This document shows, piece after piece, positions 24,411-32,952 of a stretch of DNA of 47,507 bases. Numbering within the stretch: position 1 is the stretch's first letter; every line of letters begins with the position of its first letter. This stretch comes from JBBQYA01 sp038209155 (GTDB lineage: Bacteria; Bacteroidota; Bacteroidia; Sphingobacteriales; Sphingobacteriaceae), in assembly GCA_038209155.1 (NCBI GenBank), contig JBBQYA010000011.1, positions 1 to 47,507 of the forward strand, read 5' to 3'. The position numbers were made by a program, and so were the translations under genes. Below the pieces are notes generated by a model. It was not told the origin of the DNA. It did no database searches and saw nothing but the letters and a program-made list of their open reading frames with translations.

Positions 24411-25097
24411 ATGACAACCTTAAAACAAAAGATTCTTATTGTAGATGACGAACCTGATATTTTAGAATTGATTGAGTATAATTTGAAAAAGGAAGGATAT
24501 ATCGTTTATCTTGCTAGCAATGGTCAAGAGGCACTAGTTCAAGCAAAAAGATATATTCCAGACCTCATTGTAATGGACATAATGATGCCGAAAATGGATG
24601 GGATAGAAGCTTGTCGGCAAATTAGAAACATGCAAGAATTTAAAAACACTTTTATGGTCTTTCTGACTGCAAGGAGCGAAGAATATTCAGAAATTGCAGG
24701 TTTTAATGTTGGTGCTGATGATTATATTGCAAAACCAATAAAGCCTAGAGCCTTAATTTCAAGAATAAACGCAATTCTAAGAAGGAATACTTACAGTGAT
24801 TCTGTAACAGAAAACAAATTGGAAATTGGTGATTTAGTGATAGATAGAGAATCCTATTTGGTTTATCAAAAAGGAGAAAAAATAATGCTTGCCAAAAAAG
24901 AATTTGAATTATTATATTTATTAGCCTCCAAGCCAGGAAAGGTTTTTACCAGAGATGTAATTCTGAAAAATATTTGGGAGGATTCTGTGGTAGTTACCAA
25001 TCGTACTATTGATGTTCACATTCGTAAATTACGTGAAAAACTTGGCGAAGATTATATCACCACTGTGAAAGGTGTGGGGTATAAATTCGAAATATGA
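24411..25097 (+). CDS. phoB: OmpR/PhoB-family response regulator, probably phosphate-type
   Basis: 228 residues. Receiver domain 1-120: DDE (12-14), phospho-Asp D56 (LIVMDIMMPKMDG), T86 and K108. Winged-helix DNA-binding domain about 130-228 with ILKNIWEDSVVVTNRTIDVHIRKLREKLG and ITTVKGVGYKFEI. The stop overlaps the kinase start by ATGA, giving a translationally coupled pair. The PhoB assignment rests on the PhoR-like kinase and the Pho-box-like repeats upstream. No pst or phosphatase genes are in the window. Confidence 0.9.
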   Translation: MTTLKQKILIVDDEPDILELIEYNLKKEGYIVYLASNGQEALVQAKRYIPDLIVMDIMMPKMDGIEACRQIRNMQEFKNTFMVFLTARSEEYSEIAGFNVGADDYIAKPIKPRALISRINAILRRNTYSDSVTENKLEIGDLVIDRESYLVYQKGEKIMLAKKEFELLYLLASKPGKVFTRDVILKNIWEDSVVVTNRTIDVHIRKLREKLGEDYITTVKGVGYKFEI

Positions 25098-26125
25098 CCA
25101 AAAATTTAACACCAAAAGAAATTGCCCTTTATACTGCATTGTTGGTTAGTGCCATAGTTGGCGTTATCACCTTACTTTTCAAAACAAACTGGATAGAATT
25201 TTTAGCAAGTATTGTTCTTGTTTTTGGAGCATCTTACTTTGTTTTTTTATATGCTTTAGAATTTTTTATTTACCGAAAAATAAAATTGGTATATAAAAAC
25301 ATACATAGTCTAAAAACTCAAAAGGCAGATGGCAATTTAAATCCAATTCTTACAAACGATCCAATTGCAAATGTAAGTAAGGAAGTAATGGATTGGGCAG
25401 ATGATAAAAAAACGGAAATTGATCAATTAAAAAAGCTAGAAAAATTCAGGAAAGAATTTTTGGGTAATGTATCGCATGAGTTAAAAACACCAATTTTTAA
25501 TATTCAGGGATATATTCTTACGTTATTAGATGGGGCATTGGACGATAAAGAAGTGCATGTACATTTTCTAAAGAAAGCAGCTAAAAGTATTGACCGTATT
25601 GCAACTTTGGTAGAGGATTTAGAAGCTATTACCCAATTAGAATCTGGAGAGTTGACCATGGAAATGGAAACTTTCGACATTCTCGATTTGGTTCAGGACG
25701 TTTTTGATTCATTGGAAAGTAGAGCAAATGAAAAAAAAGTTTCTTTTGATATTAAAGAAGGAACAAAATATCCTTTTATTGTAGAAGCAGATAAAGACAG
25801 AGTTCAGCAAATTTTAATTAACCTATTAACCAATTCAATAAAATATGGAAAAGTAGGAGGGAAGACAGTAATTGGGTTTTATGATATGGACGAAAATATT
25901 TTAATAGAAGTTACGGATAATGGTTTAGGAATAGAACAAGAGCATCTTTCCAGATTGTTTGAACGTTTCTATCGGGTAGATAAAAGTAGATCTAGGGAAG
26001 AAGGAGGCACGGGTTTAGGATTATCCATTGTGAAACATTTAATAGAAGCACATAAACAAACCATCAATGTAAGAAGTAGTATGGGCGTGGGAACTACTTT
26101 TGGTTTTACCCTAAAAAAAGCTTAG
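25094..26125 (+). CDS. phoR: Sensor histidine kinase, PhoR-like
   Basis: 343 residues. Two close membrane helices (about 11-30 and 36-58) with almost no periplasmic loop, a short linker without PAS, then HisKA with H128 in GNVSHELKTP and HATPase with N box NLLTNSIKYG, DNGLGIE and the G2 box GGTGLGLSIVKHL. The minimal sensing region is like that of phosphate-type PhoR, which reads the state of the Pst transporter rather than a periplasmic ligand. Specificity is inferred from this and the Pho-box-like repeats. Confidence 0.88.
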   Translation: MTKNLTPKEIALYTALLVSAIVGVITLLFKTNWIEFLASIVLVFGASYFVFLYALEFFIYRKIKLVYKNIHSLKTQKADGNLNPILTNDPIANVSKEVMDWADDKKTEIDQLKKLEKFRKEFLGNVSHELKTPIFNIQGYILTLLDGALDDKEVHVHFLKKAAKSIDRIATLVEDLEAITQLESGELTMEMETFDILDLVQDVFDSLESRANEKKVSFDIKEGTKYPFIVEADKDRVQQILINLLTNSIKYGKVGGKTVIGFYDMDENILIEVTDNGLGIEQEHLSRLFERFYRVDKSRSREEGGTGLGLSIVKHLIEAHKQTINVRSSMGVGTTFGFTLKKA

Positions 26126-26194
26126 AAATTTTAAAAAAACACCTGTTTCGTTAAGGTTTCTAAATTTCAAATAGCACATTCTTTTTAATTTCCT

Positions 26195-26202
26195 TATTTT
26201 TG
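26195..26202 (+). promoter_or_regulatory. Candidate -7 promoter element for the pseudouridine synthase gene
   Basis: TATTTTTG fits the TAnnTTTG -7 consensus and lies 43 bp before the ATG at 26246. No good -33 TTTG is found at the expected distance. Confidence 0.35.
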
Positions 26203-26245
26203 CCATTACAGATAATTTCGCATTCTGTTTTTGAATTAATTTTTA

Positions 26246-26962
26246 ATGAAATTTCCTTCCCTTTCCGATTTAATACTTTTTGAAAATGAAAATTTAGTGG
26301 TGATAAATAAGCCAGCTATGCTTCCAACTTTGGAAGATCGATCTTTAGAAGGAAAAAGTTTGCAACAATTAGCAAAAGCGTGGAATGCTGAGGCTCAAAT
26401 CTGCCATCGATTGGATAAAGAAACTTCTGGATGCATTATAATTGCAAAAAATCCAGAAACTTACCGATTTGTAAGCATGCAGTTTGAGCATAGAGAAGTA
26501 GATAAAACGTATCATGCAATTGCAGATGGACTTTTTGATTTTAAAGATTTAGAAATAAATTTACCAATTTTGAATTTAGGTCAAGGAAGAGTAAAAATTG
26601 ACCGTAAAGAAGGTAAAAAAGCAACAACTATTATTAATTCGATTCATTTTTACAAGCATTATACACTGCTTGCTTGCAAACCTATTACTGGAAGAATGCA
26701 TCAAATTAGAGTTCATCTTGCCTCGCAAAGAGCTGCAATTGTAGGAGATGATATGTACCAAGGCAAACCAGTATTTTTATCAGATTTAAAAAAGAAATTT
26801 AAATTGGGTAAAGATCAAGAAGAGCAACCCATCATGAAACGATTTGCTTTGCATGCATATCAAATTGCTTTTAAAATTACTGATAATGAATCGATTAGGG
26901 TAACTGCTCCTTATCCTAAAGATTTTGCTACGTTAATTAAGTTGTTAGAGAAGTTTGATTAA
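26246..26962 (+). CDS. RluA family pseudouridine synthase
   Basis: 238 residues. Motif II with catalytic Asp is CHRLDKETSG (D57); VVINKPAMLPT (18-28) is motif I; ITGRMHQIRVHLAS is motif III. There is no N-terminal S4 domain. It probably modifies rRNA or tRNA uridines; the target cannot be fixed. A second pseudouridine synthase of the same superfamily (TruC) is at the left edge. Its stop is one base from the stop of the convergent barrel-protein gene. Confidence 0.9.
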   Translation: MKFPSLSDLILFENENLVVINKPAMLPTLEDRSLEGKSLQQLAKAWNAEAQICHRLDKETSGCIIIAKNPETYRFVSMQFEHREVDKTYHAIADGLFDFKDLEINLPILNLGQGRVKIDRKEGKKATTIINSIHFYKHYTLLACKPITGRMHQIRVHLASQRAAIVGDDMYQGKPVFLSDLKKKFKLGKDQEEQPIMKRFALHAYQIAFKITDNESIRVTAPYPKDFATLIKLLEKFD

Positions 26963-26963
26963 A

Positions 26964-28631
26964 TTAAAAGTCATAATTTCTTGGAGCAATATTAAGTCTA
27001 AGACCTGCGCTAACAATCATTGATTGGGTATCTCTTACATCAATTCCACTATCTAATTTTCTGTAAACGGCATTTAAATCCAAATATAAATTGTGTTTTA
27101 CTTGGTAGGAAATATTTCCAGAAATAGAATTTAAACTAGTGGCCACTCCTTGCAAAGTTTTGTTTCCGTACTCACTTTTTCTTGTAGAATAATTCAATAA
27201 AATATTACTTCCGTAATTTACTGATCCGCTATCTGCACCAAAATTTGCATGAATCAATCTTAATTGCATACTAAGTTTTTGAATAGGTTGATACCTAATA
27301 ATTGCAAGAATTTCCTTAAAATTTGCGCCCAAAGGGTGTGCAAGTGATTGTGAATAATGAGAATACGATTGTCTAGTATTAAAATGTGTATATGTGTAAG
27401 GCCGGGCGGCATTATATTCTAATTGCAAATCAAGATTATTAATTGAAGCTACATCAATGTACTTTAATCCTAATTGATACCCAAACTTATTCGCCCACCA
27501 ACCATCTCCTGCTACTACTTCGGAAAATTTAAATTCATCAACAAAAATTTGCCCGTAAGCAGAAAAACGATTTAAGAAATTGTATTTAAAATCGGCACCT
27601 AATGAAGCATTATGTGGGCTACCCAAATAAAATTCAACTGTTCGGTAAAATATTAAAGGATTTAAATAATTTAAATCAAAACCATTTGAATCCCCCGCAA
27701 AAACTATATTTTCAAATAATCCAATATTTAAATTTTTAGTCAAATTAACACTTAAATGGTGGAAGGCAGCATACTTTTTAGGAAAAGTTTTAGAATTTAA
27801 TGCCCCATTCACATCCGTTAATTCAAAAAATAAATTAGTATAATTTAATTTCCAAACGTTAGTATTAAATTTTAAAAATAAATTATTATTACCAACATCA
27901 GACAAAATCATCGATCGAAAACCATTTCCTATAAAATTACGATCGCTACCAAATTGTACAGAAATATGCCGAATAGGACTGAATGAAATGTAGCCTCTTG
28001 CTTCACTAAAATCTATTGCAGTTCCATTTGAATATGGCTTGGTCAATCCCGAACCGGCTAATATTCTAAAATTTGAATCTAAATTATTTTGCACATAACC
28101 TGGAGCTCTTAATTGATTTTCAGTTACATAAGTATAGAAAGCTAGTTTTTTACTAATAATTCCTTCTATTTCTACCCCCCTAGTATTCGTGTAAATATTT
28201 TTATCATTGTTGTTTTCTTTTCCAATCACATTATATAATACAGGATTAAATCGTAAGCTAAAATCAGGAACATTTACTGCAAAAAAATCGGATTTGCTTT
28301 TGTATATATTTTTAAATATTGGATTTTTACTTTTTTCAAATCCATTTCCAGTATACATCCAATTGTCTCTATCAATATAGTTAATTAGTTCTTTATCAGT
28401 TTTAGACAATTCAATAGTAGTATCTAAACTTATTTGATGGCTGTAATTTTGTAAAGCTTTTCTATTAAATGGTTTAACGGTTGTAAAAACAGAATCACTC
28501 AATTTTCCAGATTTAATTTCTAAGCGATCTATAATGTGATAGGTTTCTGTTTGCATCGGCTGGTAAGTAGATTGAGCGAATACAGATAAAGAGCTTAATA
28601 AACCTATTATGATAGATGTGATTTTTTTCAT
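26964..28631 (-). CDS. Outer-membrane beta-barrel of the Wzi/RemB type
   Basis: 555 residues with a signal peptide (MKKITSIIIGLLSSLSVFAQ) and a long series of amphipathic strands, ending YDF. Segments QFGSDRNFIGNGFRSMILSDVGNNNLFLKF and YTNLFFELTDVNG resemble capsule-assembly Wzi-like proteins and RemB of Flavobacterium johnsoniae, a mobile surface protein linked to gliding. Surface polysaccharide binding or gliding is therefore possible, but no other capsule or gliding gene is in the window. Confidence 0.7.
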   Translation of the reverse strand: MKKITSIIIGLLSSLSVFAQSTYQPMQTETYHIIDRLEIKSGKLSDSVFTTVKPFNRKALQNYSHQISLDTTIELSKTDKELINYIDRDNWMYTGNGFEKSKNPIFKNIYKSKSDFFAVNVPDFSLRFNPVLYNVIGKENNNDKNIYTNTRGVEIEGIISKKLAFYTYVTENQLRAPGYVQNNLDSNFRILAGSGLTKPYSNGTAIDFSEARGYISFSPIRHISVQFGSDRNFIGNGFRSMILSDVGNNNLFLKFNTNVWKLNYTNLFFELTDVNGALNSKTFPKKYAAFHHLSVNLTKNLNIGLFENIVFAGDSNGFDLNYLNPLIFYRTVEFYLGSPHNASLGADFKYNFLNRFSAYGQIFVDEFKFSEVVAGDGWWANKFGYQLGLKYIDVASINNLDLQLEYNAARPYTYTHFNTRQSYSHYSQSLAHPLGANFKEILAIIRYQPIQKLSMQLRLIHANFGADSGSVNYGSNILLNYSTRKSEYGNKTLQGVATSLNSISGNISYQVKHNLYLDLNAVYRKLDSGIDVRDTQSMIVSAGLRLNIAPRNYDF

Positions 28632-28859
28632 TCACCAAATATAAATTTATTTGAAGAGAATTTAATATCTACAAAATTCAAAAATTATGTCTTTGTCATT
28701 TGCGAATGAAGTTTTATTTATTTTCGGAGAGTTTCACCAAAGATTTAATTATTGTCTTTTGGTTATTTCTATACGCAAAATGATACACTCTTTTAAATTA
28801 AAATCAAAATAATTTGTCTTTAAAACAGCATATTTGCAATCTTAAATCTAATTTCCCTT

Positions 28860-29645
28860 ATGAAAAAAACTTTGACCTTATCAGGATTTGCATTTGCAGT
28901 TATAGTATTTGCCTTATCTGCAAGTTGTACAAGAATAGATGCTGGACATGAAGGAATTTTAATAAAGCAATATGGAAGCGATAAAGGAGTGCAGGATGTT
29001 TCACTTGTGACTGGAATGGTATGGTATAATCCTTGGATGGAGACAGTAGAACAATATGCTACATTCGTGCAGACAGTTGATTACGAAGCTTTTAATGTTA
29101 ATGCAAAAGATGGAAGTGAGTTTTTGGTAGATCCTACATTGTCTTTTAATATAGTGAGTGGAAACTCCCCAACTATTTATAGTAAATACAGAAAAACATT
29201 AGATGAAGTAGGGAGAACGACTATTTTAAATTATGTAAAAGATGCGTTCAGGTTACAAATGAATAAATATTCTACAGATGAAATTGTAAGCAATAGAGAG
29301 AAATTTGAAAACGATGTTCAAAAAACATTGGCGGATGTTTTACAAAAAGAGGGATTTAAACTAGAGCAATTAACCAGTGGTTTAAAATATCCTCAAACTA
29401 TTGTTGATGCTGTAAATAACAAAAATAAAGCTGTTCAAGAAGCAATGATGGTTGAGAATCAATTGCGTGTCGCAGAAGCTCAAGCTAAGAAATTAATAGT
29501 TCAAGCTGAGGCTGAAAAAAGAGCTAATGATTTAAAACAAAGTTCTTTAACACCTATGTTAATTCAACAAATGTTTATTGAAAAATGGGATGGTCATACA
29601 CCACTTTATGGTCAAAGCCCAACATTATTTCAGAATGTAAAATAA
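28860..29645 (+). CDS. SPFH/prohibitin-domain lipoprotein
   Basis: 261 residues. Signal with lipobox-like end (VFALSASC, Cys 23), then an SPFH/Band-7 domain (DAGHEGILIKQYGSDKGV, LVDPTLSFNIV, SKYRKTLDEVGR) and a C-terminal alanine/glutamate-rich coiled coil (AEAQAKKLIVQAEAEKRANDL), as in prohibitins and HflK/HflC. The family forms large membrane rings and scaffolds. Having a lipid anchor instead of a transmembrane helix places it in the outer membrane or periplasm. Monocistronic; divergent from the barrel-protein gene. Confidence 0.8.
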   Translation: MKKTLTLSGFAFAVIVFALSASCTRIDAGHEGILIKQYGSDKGVQDVSLVTGMVWYNPWMETVEQYATFVQTVDYEAFNVNAKDGSEFLVDPTLSFNIVSGNSPTIYSKYRKTLDEVGRTTILNYVKDAFRLQMNKYSTDEIVSNREKFENDVQKTLADVLQKEGFKLEQLTSGLKYPQTIVDAVNNKNKAVQEAMMVENQLRVAEAQAKKLIVQAEAEKRANDLKQSSLTPMLIQQMFIEKWDGHTPLYGQSPTLFQNVK

Positions 29646-29816
29646 ATAATTTTGTGTAAAATAAATAGATAATGTTATTCCAATAGTATATGGTATTAGA
29701 AAAAATTAGTAAAATTTTTAATTATTTTAAAAATCCTGAATAAGAAATTGTGCAACAATAGAATATTTATAATTAATTAACTCGGAAGGATATATTTTAA
29801 ATTAAATGTGAGTTTT

Positions 29817-30101
29817 TTATTTATTTAATAGTTGAGAAGAATGATGTATTCTCAAAATTGCAATTATTATTGTTTGATAAAAATATACAATTCTAATATT
29901 TCCTTCAATTAACTCTCTAATTTGAATATTATTAAATTCTGGAACTATCCGACCAGAATTAGGGAAATTCTCTAACTGTTCAATTCTTTCAATAATCTTA
30001 TTGGTTAGTTTTTCAGCGTATTTTTTGGAGTCTCTTGATATATAGCTATAAATTATTTTTAAATCTTCAATAGCAATTTCTGTCCAAATTATTTTCACCA
30101 C
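29817..30101 (-). CDS. RelE/ParE-family toxin
   Basis: 94 residues with the ParE/RelE pattern: IIWTEIAIEDLKIIYSYISRDSKKYAEKLTNKIIERIEQLENFPNSGRIVPEFNN, IRELIEGNIRIVYFY and ILRIHHSSQ. RelE members cleave mRNA in the ribosome and ParE members poison gyrase; the target here cannot be decided. The start is GTG at 30101 (a second GTG follows at once) and overlaps the antitoxin stop by 7 bp. Together they form a type II toxin-antitoxin operon, antitoxin first. Confidence 0.88.
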   Translation of the reverse strand: MVKIIWTEIAIEDLKIIYSYISRDSKKYAEKLTNKIIERIEQLENFPNSGRIVPEFNNIQIRELIEGNIRIVYFYQTIIIAILRIHHSSQLLNK

Positions 30102-30268
30102 TTTTTTATTGAATTTTTTACATCTTCATGTTTAATAGTTTTCTTATTTTTCAAATCGACTATTCCAAGTTCAACTTTATCAATAAAAAGGAGCTTTTCT
30201 ATAAATTCCTCTAATTCGAATTCTTGTGGAAAGTCATTAATTGTTTCTATTACTTTAGATTTTTTCAT
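30095..30268 (-). CDS. Antitoxin of the RelE/ParE-type module
   Basis: 57 residues from ATG 30268 (an upstream ATG at 30328 is less likely: the extra 20 residues do not look conserved). The sequence ITIND-like start, then FELEEFIEKLLFIDKVELGIVDLKNKKTIKHEDVKNSIKKW, follows the usual small Bacteroidota antitoxin scheme (LIEKLLFI.K.E.G......T..HE.VK....KW). The promoter must lie in the AT-rich region beyond 30268. Confidence 0.75.
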   Translation of the reverse strand: MKKSKVIETINDFPQEFELEEFIEKLLFIDKVELGIVDLKNKKTIKHEDVKNSIKKW

Positions 30269-30369
30269 TTCGTTTTTTATTATTAATGTAAAAGAATGAT
30301 ATGATTTTAAATTATCGTTAAAATACACACAATTTAATTATTTATTACAAATCAAATTTATTATTTTAT

Positions 30370-30405
30370 AATTTAGATTGAAAACTTTGTAATTTATATT
30401 GAAAA
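30370..30405. repeat. Direct repeat of 15 bp, period 21
   Basis: AATTTAGATTGAAAA (30370-30384) and AATTTATATTGAAAA (30391-30405) differ at one base and are exactly 21 bp apart, i.e. two helical turns. They lie about 100 bp upstream of the antitoxin start. A binding site of the antitoxin or another regulator is possible. Confidence 0.4.
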
Positions 30406-30406
30406 A

Positions 30407-30504
30407 AAAGCTTAATATTTTTGTTTTACTTAAATCAAGTTAATTTAGAATGTGGGTTAAAAACATGCCGTTTTTTAAAGTTAACTTGTTTTTAGAGAAG
30501 CTTT
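30407..30504 (+). ncRNA. Candidate small structured RNA (nested inverted repeats)
   Basis: Three co-centred inverted repeats: AAAGCTT/AAGCTTT (30407-30413, 30498-30504), CAAGTTAA/TTAACTTG (30436-30443, 30481-30488) and TTAAAAAC/GTTTTTTAA (30457-30464, 30470-30478, one extra T). The middle stem is followed on the plus strand by TTTTT. A TAnnTTTG-type -7 element (TATTTTTG, 30416-30423) precedes it, so a transcript of about 65 nt starting near 30430 is possible. The AT-rich context makes chance pairing a serious alternative. Confidence 0.3.
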
Positions 30505-30709
30505 AGTTGATGAAAAAAATCTGCATTTAATTATAATGTTTTCAAATTAATTTTAAGAATTGACTTTTTTTATTGGATATATTGAATTATTTTTAATTTT
30601 ATTCAATTTAAAAACTTTTTTTATAAATAGTTTTAAAATCATTTAGTTTTATTTTTTTAAAATTAAAATACGTTCAATTTCATATAAAACCATATTTTAT
30701 TCTTTTAAT

Positions 30710-31918
30710 TTATGATTTTTTAAAGAATAAATTTCTAAAAAGTTTTCTTATTCCTAAACCCCATCGATAAAAATAAAAAGGAAATATTAAAAATGTTGAA
30801 CTTAAATGATAACGATTTCGCATGTAATCTTGACTTGGAAATAAATCATTACTTAAATAATTTATTTTATTTAAAATACCCTTTTGCTTTTTTAAATAAA
30901 TAAGATTTGTAGGTTCATTTTGAAGATCTAAATCTTTTAATTTTTGATAATCACCATTTAAATAATTCAAAAATCTTTTTTCAGCCTTTAAGTAATATTC
31001 ATCTTTTTTGAAATCTAAAAATAGTAAGTCAGGGATATCACAATTCCAATATGCTTTTGAGATAAACAAAATTGCAATTATTTCTTTTTTTGCATTGTAC
31101 TTTTCAGATGATTCTAATAATAATTGCCAATCTATTTGTGATTCATGTTTTTTTATTACTTCACGAACATCACAAAAAGAAGCAATTTTTAAATGGCCAT
31201 GGAATAAATGTTTGACTATATGAATGAGAGTATGTTGTAGTAAATCGGTTGGAGATAGAATAAAGATCTTGTGTTTTAAAAAATTAATTTCAATAGATCT
31301 AGAAATATAATCTTTTGAATTTATCTCAAAAGTTTGTCCACCAGAATGAATTCTATTATGAACTTCTACAAATATTTTATTTTTAGAAAAAGTATAAGGA
31401 TGTGCAGTTAATAATTGTTTTGCGATGTAAGTATTTGTTTGAGGAGTATTTGATAAAACCCAACTACATTCTATCATCATTTTCCTAACAGCTTCTAAAT
31501 CATGATCATTCACTAAAAAATCGATATCACTTAAATGCCTTAAACCTTGATTTTTATAAATTTTCTCAGTTAAAAAAATTCCTTTCAATGGAATTATTGA
31601 AATATTATATTTTTTAGCGTTTAATAAAATTTCGTCAAAAGCAACTAAAAATCGAATGTTTTCAGCTAATATTTTATGGTAAACTTTCCAACACTCATTT
31701 TGAATGGTAATTGGGATTGAATTTGCTATTATTTTATTTGAAAAATGTAAAGTATATAATTGAGATATATAATTATTATTTGATTGCTGAATAAAAAATT
31801 TCCAATCTGATAAAGAATTACAAAGTCTTTCAATTTCTATTATCTTTTCTGAATTAAGTTCAGATTTTGACAATAAAATCATCAATTTGCTTTCAACATT
31901 CAATTGATTAAAAGCCAT
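30710..31918 (-). CDS. Nucleotidyltransferase-fold protein (NTP_transf_5 / PF14907-like)
   Basis: 402 residues. Residues about 113-150 match the uncharacterised nucleotidyltransferase family: ISIIPLKGIFLTEKIYKNQGLRHLSDIDFLV, with the acidic pair D.D typical of the fold, and DLLQHTLIHIVKHLFH further on. No signal peptide. Members often accompany peptide or polysaccharide biosynthesis genes, but none are seen here. Downstream on the same strand, 32 bp after the NTF2-like lipoprotein gene. Confidence 0.75.
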   Translation of the reverse strand: MAFNQLNVESKLMILLSKSELNSEKIIEIERLCNSLSDWKFFIQQSNNNYISQLYTLHFSNKIIANSIPITIQNECWKVYHKILAENIRFLVAFDEILLNAKKYNISIIPLKGIFLTEKIYKNQGLRHLSDIDFLVNDHDLEAVRKMMIECSWVLSNTPQTNTYIAKQLLTAHPYTFSKNKIFVEVHNRIHSGGQTFEINSKDYISRSIEINFLKHKIFILSPTDLLQHTLIHIVKHLFHGHLKIASFCDVREVIKKHESQIDWQLLLESSEKYNAKKEIIAILFISKAYWNCDIPDLLFLDFKKDEYYLKAEKRFLNYLNGDYQKLKDLDLQNEPTNLIYLKKQKGILNKINYLSNDLFPSQDYMRNRYHLSSTFLIFPFYFYRWGLGIRKLFRNLFFKKS

Positions 31919-31950
31919 ATTTAATCAAAATAAAACACTTTCATTTTTTA

Positions 31951-32421
31951 TTATAAACCCTTATTAGTAGAGTTTAAAACCCATTTCCAATCTTCTTTTT
32001 TCTTTTTTTTCCAAACAGAAACATAAGTTCCTATGGAAATAATACTATCTGGATTAGCTACTGAATTATATTCGAAACTGCCATAAGTATATCCTAAATC
32101 TCCAGATAAACTAACCTCTGCAAATAATGGTCTCCAAGTATAAATCCCATCATTTAAATTTGTTTTTGATAGTTTATCTTTTAAAGCAATAATTCCTTTT
32201 ACAGGTAATGAGTTTGATAATAACCAAACAGCATTGCTATCAGCGAATTTTAGGTAGGCATCTGCTAATCCTAAATCTTTACTCATCTCAGAAAACTTAA
32301 TATCTGTTTTTAATAAATTTTCTTGCTCCTTTGTTGTATTAACTCGTTGAACACATGAAATTAAATAAAAACTTAATATCAGTAATAGAATTTGTTTGAG
32401 TTTAATATTTCGTTTTAGCAT
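31951..32421 (-). CDS. NTF2/SnoaL-like (DUF4440-type) lipoprotein
   Basis: 156 residues. Lipoprotein signal (IKLKQILLLILSFYLISC, Cys near 25). The rest has the cone-shaped NTF2 pattern: EMSKDLGLADAYLKFADSNAVWL, GIIALKDKL, WRPLFAEVSLSGDLGYTYGSFEY, YVSVWKKKKKEDWKWVLNSTNKG. Enzyme or binding role unknown. It precedes the nucleotidyltransferase gene by 32 bp and probably shares its transcript. Confidence 0.75.
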   Translation of the reverse strand: MLKRNIKLKQILLLILSFYLISCVQRVNTTKEQENLLKTDIKFSEMSKDLGLADAYLKFADSNAVWLLSNSLPVKGIIALKDKLSKTNLNDGIYTWRPLFAEVSLSGDLGYTYGSFEYNSVANPDSIISIGTYVSVWKKKKKEDWKWVLNSTNKGL

Positions 32422-32668
32422 ATCAGTCTTTTATCTATGTTAATGATATTTCTTTTTATTAAACGAAGATGTTTAAAAATATTGATGATGCAAAGTAATA
32501 ATGAAAAGTGTTTTGTTTTTAAGAATCTATAAACTAATATGCTGTATATTTCTTCAATTTGTAATTGAACTCTAAAGACATCAGTCATAAAATCTATTTT
32601 TTTATTTTAAGATAATTATAGTTAAAGTATTAAAAAAAAATTATTTCAAAATATCATAAAAACAATCC
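32422..32668. other. AT-rich region upstream of the B12 riboswitch
   Basis: Divergent gap between the lipoprotein gene and the riboswitch transcript. No ORF or structured element seen. The promoter of the btuB unit is at its right end. Confidence 0.5.
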
Positions 32669-32676
32669 TACATTTG
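32669..32676 (+). promoter_or_regulatory. Candidate -7 element of the btuB unit
   Basis: TACATTTG matches TAnnTTTG and would start the transcript near 32683, just before the riboswitch fold. The -33 region has only TTTC (32645-32648). Confidence 0.5.
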
Positions 32677-32682
32677 CAACGC

Positions 32683-32853
32683 TATTGGTTTTTGGAATGT
32701 AAGTTCCAAGATTAAAAGGGAATCATGTGAGATTCATGAACAGTCCCGCTGCTGTAAGCTCTATTAACATTTGTTTATTTTAAGGTCACTGTTTTTAAAA
32801 AAATGGGAAGACCAAACAAGTGGGAGTAAGTCAGAAGACCTGCCTTTTGCAAC
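32683..32853 (+). promoter_or_regulatory. Cobalamin (B12) riboswitch
   Basis: The conserved elements occur in order: hairpin TTGGAA/TTCCAA (32692-32709), AAAAGGGAATC (32714-32724) with GAATC-ATGTGA-GATTC, CAGTCCCGCTGCTGTAA (32741-32757), GGTCACTG (32784-32791), GGGAAGACC (32805-32813) and the B12 box AGTCAGAAGACCTGCC (32829-32844). It lies about 100 bp before the btuB-like gene. No U-rich terminator is seen before the start codon, so translation-level control is more likely (inference). TTGCAA occurs before (32674-32679) and after it (32847-32852). Confidence 0.97.
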
Positions 32854-32952
32854 ATAAAAATTCACAGCTTTCGGGGATTGAAGCTTGAAGATGCAACCTA
32901 ATTTTGGTTTTATCTGCCATTGTATTTCCCTGTTTGCTGCAAAAAAAATGTT

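Larger units (their letters stand above)
30269..30709. other. 441-bp very AT-rich gene-free stretch with repeats and nested inverted repeats
   Basis: No credible ORF. It contains a direct repeat (30370-30405) and three nested inverted repeats (30407-30504), listed separately. The rest is A/T-rich with short stems only. Confidence 0.6.
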
